Shown here one piece after another: positions 49,267 to 57,380 of a stretch of DNA of 64,000 bases. The position numbers and the translations under genes are program-made. Position 1 is the stretch's first letter; every line of letters starts with the position of its first letter. The stretch spans positions 56,915 through 120,914 of the forward strand of contig NZ_MIJE01000002.1 in assembly GCF_001730225.1 (NCBI RefSeq), read 5' to 3'. Source of the stretch: Desulfuribacillus alkaliarsenatis. Its GTDB lineage: Bacteria; Bacillota; Bacilli; Desulfuribacillales; Desulfuribacillaceae. The notes under the pieces were generated by a model. It searched no databases, was not told the origin of the DNA, and worked only from the letters and a program-made list of their open reading frames with translations.

Positions 49267-50784
49267 TTATTTTTTAGGTAAAATAAAGTGAAATGCACTG
49301 CCTTTGCCCTGCGTACTCTCGGCCCAAATTTTCCCTCGATGTGCTTCTATAAACCCTTTGCAGATAGCTAGACCAAGTCCACTTCCCATTGTGATTAAAT
49401 CGCTATCAATTCTATAATATTTAGTGAAAATTTTCTTTAGCTTCTCCTCAGGAATTCCTGGCCCTTGATCTCTTACTATGAAATGAACTGAGCGACCTTG
49501 ACTCTCTGCGTAGACTTCAATCAATCCATCCTCCGGCCCATATTTAATGGCGTTATCAATCAAATTCAATAACACTTGGAGGACTCGATGTTCATCAATA
49601 TAAAGCAAATCTGTCCCTCCATCAATATGATACGTGATATTATCTGCATAATGGCGATTAACTATATGGCCGTATCTTTTTATAACCCTTTCTTCTAGCT
49701 TTTCAACAATTCTATTAATCGTTACATAGGTTTTATCTAGCTTAATAACGCCTGCATTGATTTTAGATATATCTAGAAGCTTTTCTATAAGATCGTTTAG
49801 CCTTTCACTCTCTTCGTAAATGTCTAGTAAAAATTCTTTACGATCTGTCTCTGACCAAATTACATCCTCTCGTAGCAAGGTGCTGACGTTACCCTTAATG
49901 CTTGTGAGCGGAGTTTTTAGCTCATGACTTACTGTTGCGATTAAATCATCCTTGATTTTATCCGCTTCCTTACGTTTTGTTATATCATTAATTAGATATC
50001 CCCAATGTTTAATTGGGCTGCTATCTTTAGATATTGGGAACTTGGTAAAGCGCAGAAATTTACGATCTGTAGTCTCTATCTCAAAAAAGTAGGTACTATT
50101 ATTGTTCTCTGCAGCTTCCATATATACTTGTACTTTTACAGAATTGACTGCTATATTAGTAATCTTAGAAATCATTTCATCTAATGTGTTCATTAATCCG
50201 CCATCATTATGAATCAAATTCATAGCTACTTTATTGCTATAAATGATGTCGCGATTATTAGTTAATATTATGCCTTCAGTCAAACCCTCTAGTACTGATT
50301 TAAATAATGATTTGTAATAACGTGTCTTCTCCTTCTCAAGCTCCTTTTCTAGAGCTTGACTTGCCTGGTTGCTAATTATCTCCAGTATAGTTAACCATGA
50401 TTTTTCTACTTTCAGTTCTCTATCAGCAATAATACATAAACATCCTCTTTTTTTGTCTTGTAAGTAAAGAGGAACCTGTAACAGCAATAATTCTCTCCTG
50501 GTTACCTGAGCTTCTCCCAGCATAGAACTCTTTTCTAGATTCGACAGTATATATTCTTGCAAAGATGTTCGCTCTTGATAATCCTTGGTGGATACATAAC
50601 TAGCAAGCACATTAAAGCTACCTCGGTTATTTGCAACAACAATTGCTGCTCCTTTAATAGACCAATCGTTAACCATCATTTCTAAAACATCCTCTAGCAC
50701 GCAGCTACAGCTTGGTGAACGCACGAGTAATGTTGATATATCTTTAGCTGTCTGTAGTTGTTTATCTAATATATGGTTCATCAT
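49267..50784 (-). CDS. GAF-PAS sensor histidine kinase
   Basis: This 505-residue kinase has no clear membrane segment. An N-terminal GAF-like domain (about 15-160) begins with a SPSCSCVLEDV motif, and a PAS-like domain spans about 180-280. HisKA with the phosphorylated histidine follows in VSHELKTPLTS, then the ATPase domain with NLIDNAIKYG, DQGPGIP and GSGLGLAICKG. It overlaps the transporter gene by 4 bases. Cytoplasmic sensing of a small molecule or redox state is my inference. Confidence 0.92.
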   Translation of the reverse strand: MMNHILDKQLQTAKDISTLLVRSPSCSCVLEDVLEMMVNDWSIKGAAIVVANNRGSFNVLASYVSTKDYQERTSLQEYILSNLEKSSMLGEAQVTRRELLLLQVPLYLQDKKRGCLCIIADRELKVEKSWLTILEIISNQASQALEKELEKEKTRYYKSLFKSVLEGLTEGIILTNNRDIIYSNKVAMNLIHNDGGLMNTLDEMISKITNIAVNSVKVQVYMEAAENNNSTYFFEIETTDRKFLRFTKFPISKDSSPIKHWGYLINDITKRKEADKIKDDLIATVSHELKTPLTSIKGNVSTLLREDVIWSETDRKEFLLDIYEESERLNDLIEKLLDISKINAGVIKLDKTYVTINRIVEKLEERVIKRYGHIVNRHYADNITYHIDGGTDLLYIDEHRVLQVLLNLIDNAIKYGPEDGLIEVYAESQGRSVHFIVRDQGPGIPEEKLKKIFTKYYRIDSDLITMGSGLGLAICKGFIEAHRGKIWAESTQGKGSAFHFILPKK

Positions 50785-52175
50785 AGAAACGCCCCATCAT
50801 CTTGTTTCTTTTTAAAAGTATTATGAAAAAGTATGAGTCCTAATAATATTGCACAAATAAATACAATACCTAAATTGCTATACATCGCAGCCGTATCGTT
50901 TGCTAGAAATGGATTTAGTTTAATTGCTGTAGCCGAATAATCGAGTGCCTTCCCACTAATAGCAGTAAATACAGCACCCGATAAGTAGTATGTTAGGTTA
51001 AAAATTCCCATCCCGACACCTATTTGTTCAGGAGGAAGAATTTGTGATACCGTGTTTGCTATTGATGAATGAAATGTAGCAAAGCCAACGTATGAAACAG
51101 CAAGTACAAATCCAATCAAGATAGGTGATTCTCCAGCAATAACTGATAATAGAAAGAAACTAAACAGTAATATTCCTGTTCCTGCATAAACAACTGGTAT
51201 ACTTCCCACTCTGTCAGCGAACTTTCCACTATAGCTTCCTAGGATAGCTGCACTAATAGCCGCTGGAAATATCATCAGCCCAATCTCTGCACTCGAAAGC
51301 CCATACAGTTCCCTAAGCATCAGTGGAATAAAAAAGAATAGGGCTGCCATAAATGTTCCCGAGACAAGAAATGTAGTTAACAAGCTCCTTCTAAATTTCT
51401 GGTTTATAAACAGCTGTGGTTTAATAAATGGGTTTTCAACCCTTAACACATGCCATATAAATAAGGCTAACAATATTAAGCATGCAGGTACAAGCCATAG
51501 TAGCAACTGATTTATCGCAATTAACACACTTGTTATAAATAAAATCAAAATAAATGCCCCTACTTTGTCAAAGCTCCCCGCTTTTATAGTTCCAAATGGC
51601 AACCATTTATTGTGTAAATAAATACTAAATATAGAAAGTAGTGATACTAAAAATAAATAGTTCCACCCGAAGGAGTCTATTATTATTCCTCCAAGCATAT
51701 ATCCAATACCTGCACTAAATGCTATAGATGACGAAATAATACCTAATGCTTTTCCCCGATCTTCTGGTGGTGCATATCTAGTTGCAACTATCATCATTAA
51801 AGCCGGAATCGCACCCGAGCCACAGGCCTGAAGATATCTTGCAAGCAGGAGCATCCAATAAGTATCTGACAGAAATCCTAAAATAAGTCCGACATTGAAA
51901 ACAAGCAATCCCAGCGTTATTAAATATTTAACAGGGTACATATCCGCTAGTTTACCAGTTATAATTGCACTTAATGCAAATAATACAATAAAACCAATAA
52001 CAACCCAACTAATCTCAGAAGGCAATAGTTGGAATTGTTCGGCAATGTCAGGCAGGGCCACATTGAACATTGAATTATTATTAGCTGAGAAAAAGATTGT
52101 TAAGCTTAATAACGGTATTACTTTATTCATTGTTTGCTTGTCTAATATCAAACACTCTTGCTGTCTTTCCCCCAT
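50781..52175 (-). CDS. Major facilitator superfamily transporter (DHA2-like)
   Basis: This 464-residue transporter has about 12 to 14 membrane segments. The loop-2 motif GKLADMYPVKYLI resembles the MFS motif A, and YVGFATFHSSIANTVS lies in the later half. DHA2-type relatives are drug or toxic-compound exporters. It is the first gene of the operon that continues with the two-component system and the TAT-less RdhA-like enzyme. It may import the substrate or expel the substrate or product; direction and substrate are unknown. Confidence 0.87.
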   Translation of the reverse strand: MGERQQECLILDKQTMNKVIPLLSLTIFFSANNNSMFNVALPDIAEQFQLLPSEISWVVIGFIVLFALSAIITGKLADMYPVKYLITLGLLVFNVGLILGFLSDTYWMLLLARYLQACGSGAIPALMMIVATRYAPPEDRGKALGIISSSIAFSAGIGYMLGGIIIDSFGWNYLFLVSLLSIFSIYLHNKWLPFGTIKAGSFDKVGAFILILFITSVLIAINQLLLWLVPACLILLALFIWHVLRVENPFIKPQLFINQKFRRSLLTTFLVSGTFMAALFFFIPLMLRELYGLSSAEIGLMIFPAAISAAILGSYSGKFADRVGSIPVVYAGTGILLFSFFLLSVIAGESPILIGFVLAVSYVGFATFHSSIANTVSQILPPEQIGVGMGIFNLTYYLSGAVFTAISGKALDYSATAIKLNPFLANDTAAMYSNLGIVFICAILLGLILFHNTFKKKQDDGAFL

Positions 52176-52424
52176 AATAGATGACCACCTTAACTAGTAT
52201 CTGCAAGTTATAAATGTCCTTTTATATCACAATAACACAGACATATAATTTTTTTATATTTTACTTATTTTTTTTATGTTTTTTTAAGCTTTTATTTCCA
52301 TCAATAAACATCATTACTAGATTTTATTTAAATTGTTAATCAAATCTGCGTGCCTTCTATAATTAGGTTTTTATCTTTTTTTAATTATGCAGACATCTTC
52401 ACATATGCTATCATTAAATAGAAC

Positions 52425-52438
52425 TGCATGTTTATGCA
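52425..52438 (+). promoter_or_regulatory. Dyad upstream of the rdhC-like gene
   Basis: TGCAT-GTTT-ATGCA is a perfect inverted repeat 23 bases before the GTG start, next to the GAGGTGA ribosome-binding site. The 285-base divergent region also holds AT-rich runs. A hairpin near the ribosome-binding site or an operator are both possible. Confidence 0.35.
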
Positions 52439-52460
52439 ATATCTGCTGAGGTGAACTTAA

Positions 52461-53675
52461 GTGGCATGTACTTGTCGAAATCAAGCGAGTAGAGCTATAT
52501 CTATACAAACAGTATTATGGACATTGGCACTTATAACATTATTTATGGCTTTACTGTATGGGTATAACAACGACCCGTTCCAGCATGAGTTAGAGCTTAG
52601 AAACGCCTATCCAGATATATACCATTTAACAGAAGTTAATGTTAATCCTATTATCTTTGAAGCTACCGATATCGATAATAATAGTTTAGGGTTTATCTCT
52701 ATAGTCCAGGCCCAAGGCTATGGTGGACCTGTGACGGTCGCAACATTTATTGATTATGAAGGCACTATAGAATCCGTTCGTATCATTAACCACAAAGAAG
52801 ATTTTCCATTTTTAATTCGAATTGAAAACGCGGATTTCTATAAGTTTTTTGTCAACCAGAACGTAGTTGAGGTCTTAAACCCAAATTATCAAATTGACGG
52901 AGTAACTGGAGCAACCATCTCTGCTAATGCAATTGCTAGAGCTGCTCTTCAAGGTAGCTACGGAATTGGAGATAGAATGCTTAGTCTTGAAGTATCAATG
53001 CCTAATTCTGAATGGAGAATACAGCCAACGGAATGGATGTTTATAGCATTATATTTAATAGTTATTTTGTGTATTCTTAAAAAATATACAAAACCACGCT
53101 TTCTAATATTATTGGCTAGCATGATATTGCTAGGGTTTTATTTGAATGGTGCTATAACAATTTCAAATTTCGTTACCATATCCTTAGGGTATATACCATC
53201 ATTTATGGACCGTCTCATATGGTGGTTAGTAGTTGTAGGTACAGCCTTACTTACAATCATACTTGGCAAAAACATCTATTGTGCATGGCTTTGTCCTTTT
53301 GCTGGATTACAGGAACTACTCGCTAAGATTGGCGGGGGTGGTATAAGAATAAGTGCCAATGTTAAGAAGTATGCTGACCCAATAAAGTATTTATTAACTT
53401 GGCTAGCTTTGATACTAGCGCTTGCTACAAGCAACCCTGCTATAGCTGGTTATGAACCTTTTGCCGCTATTTTTGGCTTCCAAGCAATTGGCGTCCAATG
53501 GCTAATCCTATTTATAATTATTTTTATATCTATGTTTATCGTAAGGCCATGGTGTCAATTTTTCTGTCCTGTGGGTGTTGTATTAACAACTTTTAGTAAA
53601 ATACGTTTATCACTTTCAAAGCAAATAAGGAGACTGCCAGCATGGGAAGACCGTTCAAAACAGGAGACATTATAA
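52461..53675 (+). CDS. rdhC: RdhC/PceC-like FMN-binding membrane protein
   Basis: This 404-residue membrane protein resembles RdhC/PceC and the NosR core. It starts at GTG behind GAGGTGA. TM1 is at about 17-34, an extracytoplasmic FMN-binding domain spans about 60-170 with the covalent-flavin motif DGVTGATIS (Thr152 the likely FMN site), and several membrane helices carry two CxxxCP motifs (Cys274/Cys278 and Cys365/Cys369). The family is thought to pass electrons from menaquinol toward reductases outside the membrane. The C-terminal ferredoxin domain of NosR is absent, as in PceC. Confidence 0.85.
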   Translation: MACTCRNQASRAISIQTVLWTLALITLFMALLYGYNNDPFQHELELRNAYPDIYHLTEVNVNPIIFEATDIDNNSLGFISIVQAQGYGGPVTVATFIDYEGTIESVRIINHKEDFPFLIRIENADFYKFFVNQNVVEVLNPNYQIDGVTGATISANAIARAALQGSYGIGDRMLSLEVSMPNSEWRIQPTEWMFIALYLIVILCILKKYTKPRFLILLASMILLGFYLNGAITISNFVTISLGYIPSFMDRLIWWLVVVGTALLTIILGKNIYCAWLCPFAGLQELLAKIGGGGIRISANVKKYADPIKYLLTWLALILALATSNPAIAGYEPFAAIFGFQAIGVQWLILFIIIFISMFIVRPWCQFFCPVGVVLTTFSKIRLSLSKQIRRLPAWEDRSKQETL

Positions 53676-53749
53676 TATTATTTATTATTGGCACCATAAG
53701 CATAATGATTCTTATCTATTTCTATCAAGCTTTATTATTTAATAACTAG
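53642..53749 (+). CDS. Small single-span membrane protein (35 aa)
   Basis: The short reading frame MGRPFKTGDIIILFIIGTIS... ends FNN at a TAG. It overlaps the end of the rdhC-like gene by 34 bases in another frame. AAGGAG lies 9 bases before the ATG, a good ribosome-binding site. Residues 9-32 form one hydrophobic helix, with a positively charged N-terminus. I do not recognise it. Its place between the flavoprotein and the cytochrome suggests a small subunit or stabiliser of an electron-transfer complex. Confidence 0.6.
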   Translation: MGRPFKTGDIIILFIIGTISIMILIYFYQALLFNN

Positions 53750-53791
53750 TTGTTTATTTCATTTAGGCAGTATATAGGGGGATAAAATTAT

Positions 53792-54283
53792 ATGAAAAAA
53801 TTGATTAAAAAAAATCTTCGTCTAGCTTCAATCGTGTTTGCATTGATTGTACTTACCACTGCACTATCAGCTTGTGGTGGAGGTGGAACTGATAACGATT
53901 CAACATCAGAAACTACTCCACCTGATATTCAACAGCCTGAACCTAGCACACCAGAAGTAACCGTCGCTGATATTATGGCAAACATTGATCAATCTATTTA
54001 CTTAGACGCTACCCATATCAATGCTGGTTTTGACTGTAGTATATGCCACACTGAACTGCCAGAAGATGCAACTCCACCTGAGCCTACAACGGAAACATGC
54101 TTAAGCTGTCATGGTGGAACTTATGATGCTTTAGCTGAAACAACTGCGCACTTAGGTGAAAACAATCCTCATAATTCACACGAAGGACAACTAGGTTGTA
54201 CGTTCTGCCATAACGTACATGAACCTTTTTATAACTATTGCGCTCTTTGTCATTCATATGATGTAGATGTCAGATTTAATTAA
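53792..54283 (+). CDS. Tetraheme c-type cytochrome lipoprotein
   Basis: This 163-residue secreted lipoprotein has a lipobox ending at Cys28 (LSACGGG) and a Pro/Thr-rich linker. Its heme domain has four CxxCH sites: CSICH 82-86, CLSCH 103-107, CTFCH 136-140 and CALCH 150-154. The spacing and the CLSCHGGTYDALAETTAHLG and NPHNSH segments resemble the tetraheme domain of flavocytochrome c fumarate reductases. It likely receives electrons from the RdhC-like protein outside the membrane. A terminator follows, so it closes this unit. Confidence 0.88.
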   Translation: MKKLIKKNLRLASIVFALIVLTTALSACGGGGTDNDSTSETTPPDIQQPEPSTPEVTVADIMANIDQSIYLDATHINAGFDCSICHTELPEDATPPEPTTETCLSCHGGTYDALAETTAHLGENNPHNSHEGQLGCTFCHNVHEPFYNYCALCHSYDVDVRFN

Positions 54284-54306
54284 CTCCATATACCAGAAGA
54301 AATGTG

Positions 54307-54346
54307 AAGATTCCTCAGCAAAATATTGCTGAGGAATCTTTAAATT
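54307..54346 (+). terminator. Terminator after the tetraheme cytochrome gene
   Basis: AAGATTCCTCAGCAA and its complement form a long stem, followed by TTTAAATTT. It separates the rdhC-cytochrome unit from rdhA. Confidence 0.82.
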
Positions 54347-54456
54347 TCACATTAATATTAAAATGTTTTATAAAGTATTTGCTTTCTTTATATAATTTTA
54401 ATCTTTTCGTAATCGTGTTTATGCCTATTTAATACTTTATATGTAAAATTAAATTA

Positions 54457-54509
54457 TGAACACCATGTTCAAATTGTGTTAAATGTATCACATGGTATAC
54501 ATCACAATT
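54457..54509 (+). promoter_or_regulatory. Promoter and nested dyads upstream of rdhA
   Basis: A possible promoter has TTGTGT at 54474-54479 and TATACA at 54496-54501, spaced by 16 bases, with TG before the -10 box. It overlaps nested inverted repeats: AATTGTG (54472) with CACAATT (54503), enclosing ATGTAT (54483) with ATACAT (54497). Directly upstream is TGAAC-N5-GTTCA at 54457-54471, centred near -44 of the predicted start site, the place of an activator. Confidence 0.55.
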
Positions 54510-54554
54510 CAAGTAAGGTCTTATAAATTTTAACTCTTTAGAGGGGGTTTTAAA

Positions 54555-55937
54555 ATGAGCAAAAAGAAACAAGCAACAAACAACACTGAAGCTACAAAAG
54601 TTGGAGTATCTAGACGTGACTTGTTTAAAGGTGCTGGCATTTTAGGAGCAGGGGCTTTATTAACAACTACTACTGCTAAAACAGTAAGTGCTGCAACACC
54701 TAACAAATCGCTAGATGTATCTGATCGTTGGTACATCAAGAAAGTAAGCAAGGCAACAACAGAGTATGATTTATCTAAAACTCAGCGATTCAACGAAAGA
54801 GAAGGGTCTGTGCGTGGCCCTGGTTATCAGAACTATGTAGGTGAGGAAAAGGAAAAAGAGCGCGCTGAGGCAGCAAGAGAAATCAGAGAAAGAGGACTTA
54901 AAGAAAATATTCCTGGTTGGTCTCTATTAGATCAAGCTTTAGCACATGCAGCTGGATATAGTTCTCGATTTAATAATGTAATGCTACAATCAAGCCCTAT
55001 TTCTGCAAGGACTCCAGAAGAAATAGGTGCACCACCTTACAACGAGACACCTGAGGTTGCGGCTAAGCATTTAAAACGTGCTGCGATAGCATTAGGCTGT
55101 GCTGATGTCGGAATCACAGCTCTTCGCAGAGAATGGACTTACAGCGTTGGCGGTGATGGTAGAAAGATAGAATTTGCCGATGTAGATCAAGTTATTGAAG
55201 AAGATGATCGCCGTATTATCCCTAACAAAATGAATAATATCATTGTAGTATTAATTCCTCAGCCGTTGGATGCAATTCATTGCGGACAGACATTATTAGG
55301 CGGTGGGTATACTGGAAACCTTGCGTACCGTTTAGGTGCTTGGACTGAAGGAGCTATTGCCGAATTTATTCGCTCTTTAGGTTATAACGCAATGCCAGAA
55401 CAGAACAATACATTTATCACTGTACCTCACGCAATTGAAGCTGGATTAGGAGAATTAGGACGACATAACCGTTTAATCCACCCAGACTACAGTATGAATA
55501 ACCGTCTATTCCCTATTCTAACTGATATGCCGTTAGCACACGATCAGCCGATTGATTTCGGAGTGCAGGAGTTCTGCAAAACTTGTATGAAGTGTGCTGA
55601 AGAATGTCCTGCTGGTTGCATTAGTTTTGACAGAGATCCTACTTGGGAAATAAAGGGTCCTTGGAATAACCCTGGTCATAAAGCATGGTTTGAAGATGCT
55701 GTTAAATGCAGATGGAATATGAGTATTGAGAACTGTGCTAATTGCCAGTCCGCGTGTCCTTATACTAAGAAGAACCATACTAAGATTCATGCTGCTGTAA
55801 AAGCTACTATAGCTAAAACAAGCGCATTTAACGGTATGATTGCTAGTATGGATGATATGTTTGCTTATGGAATCGGTAAAGATCCAAAGAACTGGTGGGA
55901 TTTAGATCTTCCTCGCTTTGGACACTATGAGCTATAA
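54555..55937 (+). CDS. rdhA: Reductive dehalogenase catalytic subunit RdhA
   Basis: This 460-residue corrinoid/iron-sulfur enzyme should act outside the membrane. The Tat signal has SRRDLFK at 19-25, then a hydrophobic stretch and a cleavage region near TVSAA at 43-47. The RdhA blocks EAGLGELGRHNRLI and TDMPLAHDQPIDFG are present. Cluster 1 is C341, C344, C347, C351-Pro; cluster 2 is C385, C394, C397, C401-Pro. AGAGGGGG precedes the ATG. A membrane-anchor gene follows. It likely removes halogen from an organic acceptor as a respiratory step; the substrate cannot be read from sequence. Confidence 0.92.
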   Translation: MSKKKQATNNTEATKVGVSRRDLFKGAGILGAGALLTTTTAKTVSAATPNKSLDVSDRWYIKKVSKATTEYDLSKTQRFNEREGSVRGPGYQNYVGEEKEKERAEAAREIRERGLKENIPGWSLLDQALAHAAGYSSRFNNVMLQSSPISARTPEEIGAPPYNETPEVAAKHLKRAAIALGCADVGITALRREWTYSVGGDGRKIEFADVDQVIEEDDRRIIPNKMNNIIVVLIPQPLDAIHCGQTLLGGGYTGNLAYRLGAWTEGAIAEFIRSLGYNAMPEQNNTFITVPHAIEAGLGELGRHNRLIHPDYSMNNRLFPILTDMPLAHDQPIDFGVQEFCKTCMKCAEECPAGCISFDRDPTWEIKGPWNNPGHKAWFEDAVKCRWNMSIENCANCQSACPYTKKNHTKIHAAVKATIAKTSAFNGMIASMDDMFAYGIGKDPKNWWDLDLPRFGHYEL

Positions 55938-55966
55938 GATATAATAAAATTCTGGAGGTGACATTT

Positions 55967-56287
55967 ATGGGATTTTTCTGGTATACAATTTTAGGAGTTA
56001 TTTTCGGTGCAGGGGCTCTTTGGTTATTAAATTGGGCTAAAGAAAAAGAAATTAAAATTCGTTGGTATTCAATCACTTTATTTGTCTTAGGATTATTTAC
56101 TTTGCTTCTCACAATCGAAGCATATATAGGTAACTTGCAAGAGTTTGAATCTAGGGCAGCAGGATTAACACTCGTATTTATGGGAATCCCTGCATTACTT
56201 CTTATTGGAGCAGCTGTGGGGCTTACAGTAAAAAACATGAAGTCAGTACCTGCTGTGAGCACTGAAAGCACTGAAGTTAAGGCTTAA
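55967..56287 (+). CDS. rdhB: Reductive dehalogenase membrane anchor RdhB
   Basis: RdhB anchors RdhA to the outer face of the membrane. The start MGFFWYTILG lies 5 bases after GGAGGTGA; a GTG three codons earlier falls inside that site. The 106-residue chain has three membrane segments at about 3-22, 33-53 and 66-88. The EFESRAAG loop between TM2 and TM3 matches the glutamate-containing loop of RdhB proteins. It lies 29 bases after rdhA and is followed by a terminator. Confidence 0.85.
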   Translation: MGFFWYTILGVIFGAGALWLLNWAKEKEIKIRWYSITLFVLGLFTLLLTIEAYIGNLQEFESRAAGLTLVFMGIPALLLIGAAVGLTVKNMKSVPAVSTESTEVKA

Positions 56288-56318
56288 TATTTTCCCCAAA
56301 TAAAATATAAGAGCAACA

Positions 56319-56347
56319 AAAAACTCGGATGCCTCCGGGTTTTTTGC
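56319..56347 (+). terminator. Terminator after rdhAB
   Basis: AACTCGGA and TCCGGGTT pair around TGCC, followed by TTTT. It separates rdhAB from hflK. Confidence 0.85.
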
Positions 56348-56450
56348 TATTTAACCATATCTACTTTATCCAATTTAAAGTATAATGAATTTTATGTGCT
56401 CATAATACACTATTAAAATAATCAATATTATAATTTGAGAGGAGAAAAGA

Positions 56451-57380
56451 ATGGAAAGCAAAAAATTATTAGCTAGTTTTTTTGGAGTAGTGATTATTGC
56501 TCTTGTAATCCTTACTGCAGCGACTTCTTGGTTCACTGTTGACCAGTCTGAGCAGGCTATTGTAGTAACTCTTGGCAACCCTGACCCAACAATCATACCA
56601 GCTGGATTGCACTTTAAAATGCCATATCCAATCCAACAGGTGCAAAAGTTATCAAGGGAGACTTTTAGCTTGACCTTTGGCTATGAAGAGACAAGAGACG
56701 GATACATCGTCCACGAAAAGGATGCAAAAATGGTAACAGGAGACGAGAATATTATTCTTGCAGATTTAGAGGTGCAATGGCGCATTACTGATCCTGTAGC
56801 GTTCTTATATAACACTGAAGACCCTTTAAGCATTCTATATAATGCAACTTCTGCCTCCTTACGTGGGACAATTGGAAGCTCGAGCGTTGATGAAGCTTTA
56901 ACTGATGGAAGAAGTGAAATTATGAATTATGTAAGGGACTTACTAACTCATAAAGTTGACTTATACAACCTTGGCATTACCATCGTTAATGTTAACCTGC
57001 AAGATGTAGATTTGCCAAATGAAGAAGTAAGTAGAGCCTTCAGAAAAGTAACCGATGCCCGTGAAGAACGTAATACCAAAGTAAATCAAGCTAATCGCTA
57101 TAGAAATGAGAATTTAAATGTTGCGATTGGTGAAGCTGAAGCTATTATCAGTCGTGCTGAAGGACAACGTATTGCTAGAATTGAAGGGGCACGCGGAGAT
57201 GTTGCGAAGTTCAATGCAATTTATGAAGAGTATGCTAACAATCAAGCAATTACTCGCCAGCGACTTATCTTAGAGGTAATGGATGACATTCTTCCAAATG
57301 CGAAAATCTATATTATGAACGAAGGATCAGATACTGTAAAATACCTTCCACTAGAAGCGATTAGAGGAGGTAGCCAATAA
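56451..57380 (+). CDS. hflK: Membrane protease regulator HflK
   Basis: This 309-residue SPFH/band 7 protein has one N-terminal membrane anchor (about 7-28) and a large extracytoplasmic part. The HflK-type segment MVTGDENIILADLEVQWRI is present, followed by a long helical region ending with GDVAKFNAIYEEY. HflK and HflC form a cage around the FtsH protease. A GAGAGGAG site precedes the ATG. The gene overlaps hflC by one base. Confidence 0.92.
   Translation: MESKKLLASFFGVVIIALVILTAATSWFTVDQSEQAIVVTLGNPDPTIIPAGLHFKMPYPIQQVQKLSRETFSLTFGYEETRDGYIVHEKDAKMVTGDENIILADLEVQWRITDPVAFLYNTEDPLSILYNATSASLRGTIGSSSVDEALTDGRSEIMNYVRDLLTHKVDLYNLGITIVNVNLQDVDLPNEEVSRAFRKVTDAREERNTKVNQANRYRNENLNVAIGEAEAIISRAEGQRIARIEGARGDVAKFNAIYEEYANNQAITRQRLILEVMDDILPNAKIYIMNEGSDTVKYLPLEAIRGGSQ

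Noticed and set aside
52322..52355. TTGTTAATCAA as an FNR-type site
   Set aside because: The spacing is three bases too short for TTGAT-N4-ATCAA, and no FNR-type regulator with the right cysteines is seen in the window.
54352..54361. TTAATATTAA palindrome resembling a CprK dehalobox
   Set aside because: The dehalobox has four bases between TTAAT and ATTAA; here there are none, and the place is about 150 bases from the predicted rdhA promoter in AT-rich DNA.
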